From Stramonita haemastoma (lineage: Eukaryota; Mollusca; Gastropoda; Neogastropoda; Muricidae): a DNA stretch of 15,000 bases. Position 1 is the first letter of the stretch. Each line of letters opens with the position of its first letter. Position numbers and translations under genes: made by a program. Location of the stretch: contig CM060329.1 of the NCBI GenBank assembly GCA_030674155.1, positions 14,481,667 to 14,496,666 of the forward strand, in the 5' to 3' direction. The notes under the pieces are model-generated. The model saw only the letters and a list, made by a program, of their open reading frames with translations, ran no database searches and was not told the DNA's origin. Positions 10,291 to 15,000 of the stretch are shown here, in pieces.

Positions 10291-11127
10291 ATGCCCGTCA
10301 CAGGACTACCTTCTTGTTTAGAAACAGTTCTGAACACATTTCTGCAAGAAATGGCCTTGACATCCTTCAAAATTGACGGCGGAGAACATCAGACTGTTAT
10401 TGTGTTGCGCCTGTCACCAGCCCACCAGCATCAAGCAACACACAGCCACAGTGACAGTGTCGTGTACCGCAAGAAAGGAGCAGCGCAGATTGCCAGGGAT
10501 AAATTGAGAGTGGTGACACATAAGGCCAGTTTGATGAAAAAGCAACACGAACATTCTGTCTCCCCTTCGGGTTTGTTTTTGCCGACACCTCCTAGCTTAT
10601 TTTATAATGCGGAGAATAAAACTGCTATGAACACAGCCATAGATGACACGCCCTCTGGCACTTCTGGCTGTGCTGTTAAATTTCCACGTGCAACACGGCC
10701 AGCCAGCTCGTCTCCGTCAAGCTTGCCTGTTGTTGATCCTGTGTCAGTGACAGTGCAGCCGTGTGACTTGGCGCTAAGGGACTGGAGTGACGATTTTGAC
10801 TCCGAGAAAGATAACGAAAATGAAGATGTCATGACAGTATGCAGCGACACTTCAGCAATGTCTCCTATGACACTGACGGAGCACGACTTTGCAGAAGATG
10901 AGATGGAGAACAGCAAGAAACCAGTCAGTACCGAAAGTGCCAATGCGATCGAGCAAGCACGAAACAGCGACACTGTGTCCGTCGAGGACTGCAGGAGGTT
11001 AATGGAACGTTTACAAAAATTTGAAAACACGATGGACAGGGGCTTCGAGTCAATTCTGAAAGCAGCTGAAGACGGAAAACTTCCGGACACGTCCAGTGAC
11101 CAGCCAGCAGTAGAACCACACCGCTAA
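10291..11127 (+). CDS. Intact 278-codon ORF, possible ORF1-like retroelement protein or host terminal exon
   Basis: Function is not recognised. The ORF is unbroken and GC-richer than its surroundings, unlike the LINE relics. Residues 1-20 look helical, and 26-43 (FKIDGGEHQTVIVLRLSP) look like beta strands. A basic motif VVYRKKGAAQIARDKLR lies at 57-73. Residues 130-160 are Ser/Pro-rich, 164-210 strongly acidic (DWSDDFDSEKDNENED), and 231-260 may form a coiled coil. The YRKK...ARDKLR pattern reminds me of proteins common in marine invertebrate genomes, often near transposons, but this is memory and unverified. The start is the first Met after the CT tract. The frame stays open upstream, so an exon starting after CAG at 10226-10228 is equally possible. 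The stop TAA is followed by a hairpin, AATAAA and a TTGTCA-repeat tail, which suggests a retroelement 3' end. Confidence 0.55.
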   Translation: MPVTGLPSCLETVLNTFLQEMALTSFKIDGGEHQTVIVLRLSPAHQHQATHSHSDSVVYRKKGAAQIARDKLRVVTHKASLMKKQHEHSVSPSGLFLPTPPSLFYNAENKTAMNTAIDDTPSGTSGCAVKFPRATRPASSSPSSLPVVDPVSVTVQPCDLALRDWSDDFDSEKDNENEDVMTVCSDTSAMSPMTLTEHDFAEDEMENSKKPVSTESANAIEQARNSDTVSVEDCRRLMERLQKFENTMDRGFESILKAAEDGKLPDTSSDQPAVEPHR

Positions 11128-11324
11128 TGCCGCTCTGTGACAGTTCCTCGGATCCTGCTTCGACATCCGTTATAACCAGTGACATTCACACACATGTGTA
11201 ACCATGTATAAACAATACCGCGTTTCGGCTTCCAATCGCGAAGAATCGTTGATATTGTACAGTGTTCAAATTTGCTGATGTACTTTTCGATTTCGGTCCC
11301 TTTCCCCAACTACCCTTTTGTGAA

Positions 11325-11340
11325 TGGGTTTAAAAACCTA
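11325..11340 (+). promoter_or_regulatory. 3' terminal hairpin
   Basis: TGGGTTT (11325-11331) pairs with AAACCTA (11334-11340), giving 7 pairs including one G-U around a very short loop. It sits 4 bases before AATAAA and 13 bases before the TTGTCA tail, where LINE RTs often recognise template RNA. The structure is small and could be chance. Confidence 0.5.
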
Positions 11341-11344
11341 ATGC

Positions 11345-11350
11345 AATAAA
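11345..11350 (+). promoter_or_regulatory. AATAAA polyadenylation signal candidate
   Basis: This is a canonical hexamer 218 bp after the stop codon of the 278-codon ORF and just before the tail repeats. Confidence 0.5.
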
Positions 11351-11353
11351 TTT

Positions 11354-11382
11354 TTGTCATTGTCATTGTCATTGTCATTGTC
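11354..11382 (+). repeat. (TTGTCA)n hexamer tail
   Basis: Four full units and one partial unit end the element and merge into the CT tract at TTGTCTCT. It is similar in character to the TTGAATCA tail of LINE copy A. Confidence 0.95.
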
Positions 11383-11387
11383 TCTCT

Positions 11388-11482
<95 letters not shown>
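11381..11482 (+). repeat. (CT)n microsatellite
   Basis: A CT tract of about 100 bp lies between the TTGTCA tail and the head of SINE 3. Confidence 0.97.
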
Positions 11483-12096
<614 letters not shown>

Positions 12097-12125
12097 ACTT
12101 AAACAGCAGGACATCAAACTTGTCT

Positions 12126-12440
12126 TGTCATCATGTAGCAAATGACGAAATTGCAAAGTAAAAAAGCATGTCTCTCAGTGGTAATCGGTATTCTGAAGAC
12201 TCTATTCTCAATAGTTATGGTAAATTATTATTGAATATGTGTACTACACTTAGTTTACAAATTCTGAATGGCATGTGTACTGGTGATAAGCAAGGATGCT
12301 AAACGTACATTTCCGATGGAGGATGTAGTGTTAATGATTATTTTCTAGTGTCAGATGATTTGTTCTGTCAGATTTTTGACTCATGTCGTTTGTATGTTGC
12401 GGAACGTTCTGATTCAGATCACCTTCCTGTTGAATTACAT
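12126..12440 (+). pseudogene. Endonuclease C-terminal half, LINE copy C
   Basis: In one frame, SGNRYSEDSILNSYGKLLL (from about 12174) and LQILNGMCTGDK (about 12255-12290) are readable, then a TAA near 12299. TYISDGGCSVNDYFLVSDD (about 12304-12360) follows. The catalytic-His motif SDHLPVEL starts at 12414 and continues into the connector without a break. These match copies A and B block by block. The N-terminal half with the first catalytic residues is missing. Confidence 0.85.
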
Positions 12441-13115
12441 ATTAATCCATTGTATAAAACATATGCAATAGCTGAAGAACCATCTGTTGTGGAAAAGATT
12501 GTGTGGGATGAAAACAAACTCTCAGGGTATAAAGATAATCTTTGTGAGGAGGACATGTGTGTACATTTTTCAAGTGCCTTACAGATGATTGATGAGAACA
12601 TTAATGAAGCTCTAGATTTGTTCAATAGTTGTATAAAGTCCAGTGCTGAATGTATGAAAAAACAGGTACATGTCAATAAAGGTTTAATAGTTGCTACATG
12701 GTTTGATAAGGAATGTAAAAGTATGAAATCTAGGGTGAGAAAACTTTTGAAGATTTATCGAAAAACGTTAAAGAATGAAGACAAAAACTTGTATTGTGTC
12801 TTAAGAAGGGAATATAAATCCATGTTAGAAAGGAAAAGAAAACAGTATAATATGACTTTACTTGTAGATCTGGTGTCTTCAATCTCTTCTCAAGTCCAGT
12901 TCTGGAAAAGTGTTAAGAAGGCATCTTTAGAAATAGTCAACCAAAGAATAATATATCAGTTGACAGTTGGTTTCAACATTTCAAATCTTTGTTGGAGAAA
13001 GGCTCATCAGACAACTCCATGAATATTAATGTTGACAATGATGAAAGTGAGGAGGATTTTGATCGCCCAATATCTAAAGAGGAAATTTATTTGGCACTTA
13101 GAAAACTAAAGAATG
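12441..13115 (+). pseudogene. Connector region, LINE copy C
   Basis: The frame stays open from 12348 to 13019. It reads KIVWDENKLSGYKDNL, INEALDLFNSCIKSSAE, then ATWFDKECKSMKSRVRKLLK (WFDKEC 12699-12716), REYKSMLERKRKQY and FWKSVKKA (about 12902-12925). A frame change near 12990 continues as SEEDFDRPISKEEIYLALRK into the RT. It is the best preserved connector of the three copies and useful for defining the family. Confidence 0.8.
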
Positions 13116-14982
13116 ATAAAGCAGCTGGTCCTGATCAAATCATTGGAGAATTGCTGAAAAACGGAGGTGAAAATGTTGTGCTTTTTCTCCAAAATTATTC
13201 AACAAAATCTTTGATGATGGTCTTTTTCCTGATAACTGGACTGAATCTATAATCTTAACTCTACACAAAAAAGGTGATGTTGATAACCCTAATAACTACA
13301 GGGGAATTTCTCTTAGTGACATAAGTAGTAAATTGTACAGTACCATCATTAATAATAGATTACAAGAATGGGTTAAGAAAAATAATATTACAGGTGAACA
13401 TCAAGCTGGCTTTAAGAGAGGATACTCCACTATAGACCATATGTTTACTCTGCTTGCATTTGTACAGAAACAGTTTGCTCATAACCGTAAGCTGTATGTG
13501 GCATTTATTGACTTTGAAAAGGATTTGATTCTGTTAATAGAAATTTGTTGTGGCCTATTCTCCTGAAAAATGGTGTGAAGGGTAAATTATTACGATGTTT
13601 GAGAGCCATGTACCAGAATGTCAGAAGCAGAATAAGATGTGGTACAAAACTGACTGACATAATATACTGTACCACTGGCGTTAAACAGGGCGATGTATGT
13701 AGCCCGCTATTATTTTCTGTTTTTATTAATGAGTTAGCTAGAGAAGTCATCAATAATGGTAAACATGGTGCCACTTTCCCCCAAGATTTCACAGAATTGT
13801 TTATTCTTCTACTTAAACGGTTGTCGGCTTACAAAAGCAGTTGAATAGCTTGAGCAGTGCTGCATCAGCGCTTGATCTTAAGGTTAATCTGAATAAGAGT
13901 AATATTGTTGTATTCAGAAAAGGTGGTTATTTAGCTGCTCATGAAAAATGGTTGTACAATGGAAAAGTCATGCCTGTGATTAATGTATATAAATACTTAG
14001 GATTTGCTTTTCTACAAAGCTTAGTTTCACAGCTGCATGTAAAGATCTGGCAAGTCGAGGTAAACGAAGTTTGTTATTGGTTTTGAGAAAGTTACGAATG
14101 TTGAATAATAACTCTTTTGACTTGCTCATTAAGATATTTGATGTGCAAATACAACCCATTGTATTATATGGTGCAGAAATTTGGGGCTTGGATGCAGCTG
14201 TAACACATTGTGAATCAGTGCACCTTTTTGCTTTTAAGCAGTTTTTAGGCTTAGATAGACGTACACCAAATGATCTTGTGTATAGTGAAACTAACAGATA
14301 CCCTCTCTCTGTTAATGCTGCTGTAAGATGTGTAAGATACTGGATTAAGATTTTGCATATGGATGAGAACAGACTACCTTTTAGATCTTATAAGATGCTT
14401 TATGATCTAGATGCCAAAGGAAAAAATAACTGGGCTACACAAATACGTACCTGTTTATGTGAACTCGGTTTTGGATTTGTTTGGTTCAATCAAGGTGTTG
14501 GAAATTGTAGAGAATTTATAAACATGTTCAGGCAACGATTGATTGACTGCCGTTGGCAGCAATGGAGTGATCACATACAAACCAGTGAAAGATATCTAAT
14601 GTACAGACAATTTACAAGTACACATGATGTCAAACCTTATGTAAAGCTTGATGTGGACATTCATCTGAAAAGAATTATGTCAAAGTTTAGACTTGGTGTT
14701 TCAGATTTAAATGTTCATAAGTTCAGATATAGAGAACATGATGTTGACCCCAGGTTACTATGTCCATTATGTAAGCAAGCACCTGAGGATGAAGTACATT
14801 TTGTGCTATGCTGTCCAGTATTAGAGGATGTTAGGCAGAATTACATCCCTGTAAAATATAGTAGGCAGCCTAATTCTTTTCGACTCTGTTTACTCATGGC
14901 GTCAAGTCAGCCTGAGGTTGTGCGTAGCCTCACTTTATATTTGTGTAAAGCTTTCAGAATAAGAGATATATTGTTGTCGTAG
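13116..14982 (+). pseudogene. Reverse transcriptase and C-terminal domain, LINE copy C
   Basis: Motifs in order are KNDKAAGPDQI (from about 13110), NPNNYRGISL (about 13285-13314), HQAGFKRGYSTIDHMF (about 13399-13446), AFIDFEK (13501-13521, then a frameshift in the following AFDSV), GVKQGDVCSPLLF (13677-13715) and TELFILL (about 13792). The frame then runs straight into LKRLSAYKSS, and the FADD catalytic box plus about 12 codons are missing near 13813. The thumb follows with VVFRKGGY and YKYLGFAF, a shift near 14010, YGAEIWG (14167-14187), a C-x2-C-x8-H-x4-C cluster (14761-14814) and a stop at 14980-14982. Loss of FADD would abolish polymerase activity even without the frameshifts. Confidence 0.9.
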
Positions 14983-15000
14983 GTTATATTTGTGTATCTG

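Larger units (their letters stand above)
11128..11382 (+). other. 3' UTR of the 278-codon ORF with retroelement-like end
   Basis: About 200 bp of non-coding sequence leads to a stem-loop, AATAAA (11345-11350) and four full plus one partial TTGTCA units (11354-11382). The tail then changes directly to (CT)n. Short tandem tails next to a 3' hairpin are common at LINE 3' ends and at elements mobilised by them. Confidence 0.6.
12126..15000 (+). mobile_element. LINE copy C, degenerate, RT catalytic box deleted
   Basis: This is the third family member on the same strand, 5'-truncated within the endonuclease domain close to where copy B starts. The left boundary is uncertain (about 12094-12165). 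It contains the endonuclease C-terminal half, connector (WFDKEC 12699-12716), RT (13120-14190) and C-terminal Cys/His domain, with a stop at 14980-14982. Its 3' UTR leaves the window. It has fewer breaks than A and B, with long open stretches (12348-13019 and 14071-14979), but is dead. Confidence 0.9.

Noticed and set aside
10602..11090. 162-codon open frame on the minus strand opposite the 278-codon ORF
   Set aside because: It is antisense to a better supported ORF, has no recognisable motif, and is explained by codon bias of the + strand.

Overview
The window looks like animal nuclear DNA from a marine invertebrate, probably a mollusc and perhaps a gastropod. That reading rests on AT-rich sequence packed with non-LTR retrotransposon relics, tRNA-headed SINEs and very long (CT)n and (CA)n microsatellites. 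Species and assembly are unknown. Nothing bacterial, viral or operon-like is visible, and I found no defence system, CRISPR array, rRNA or functional tRNA gene.

Layout on the + strand: (1) 1-3533, LINE copy A, with an endonuclease remnant, connector, reverse transcriptase (RT), C-terminal Cys/His motif, 3' UTR and a TTGAATCA-repeat tail. It is broken by frameshifts and stops. (2) 3533-4887, a microsatellite/SINE complex: CT tract, a 59-bp copy of LINE A sequence, SINE 1, CT and CA tracts, headless SINE 2, a CA tract, then a compound TGTC/CT/CA tract. (3) 4888 to about 9330, LINE copy B, interrupted by a 1404-bp insertion (6235-7638, TGTAACCC...GGGTTACA, AAAG duplication) and a 248-bp insertion (8972-9219, TGT...ACA, CAGG duplication). 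(4) About 9340-10061, no recognisable feature. (5) 10062-11382, a CT tract, an intact GC-richer ORF of 278 codons, a 3' hairpin, AATAAA and a (TTGTCA)n tail. (6) 11381-12093, CT tract, SINE 3, CT tract, TTCAGTG heptamer array, CT tract. (7) About 12126-15000, LINE copy C, whose RT catalytic box is deleted.

How the parts relate: the three LINE copies belong to one family (same domain order, WFDxEC connector motif, FADD-type RT, C-x2-C-x8-H-x4-C tail) but are clearly diverged from each other, so they are separate old insertions. All LINEs and SINEs lie on the same strand. Four of the retroelement 3' ends run straight into (CT)n and one into (CA)n. This is the most striking large-scale pattern, and suggests either a preference for microsatellite targets or microsatellites growing from element tails. 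The one sequence that still looks fully coding is the 278-codon ORF. It could be a host terminal exon or the ORF1-like protein of a non-autonomous retroelement.
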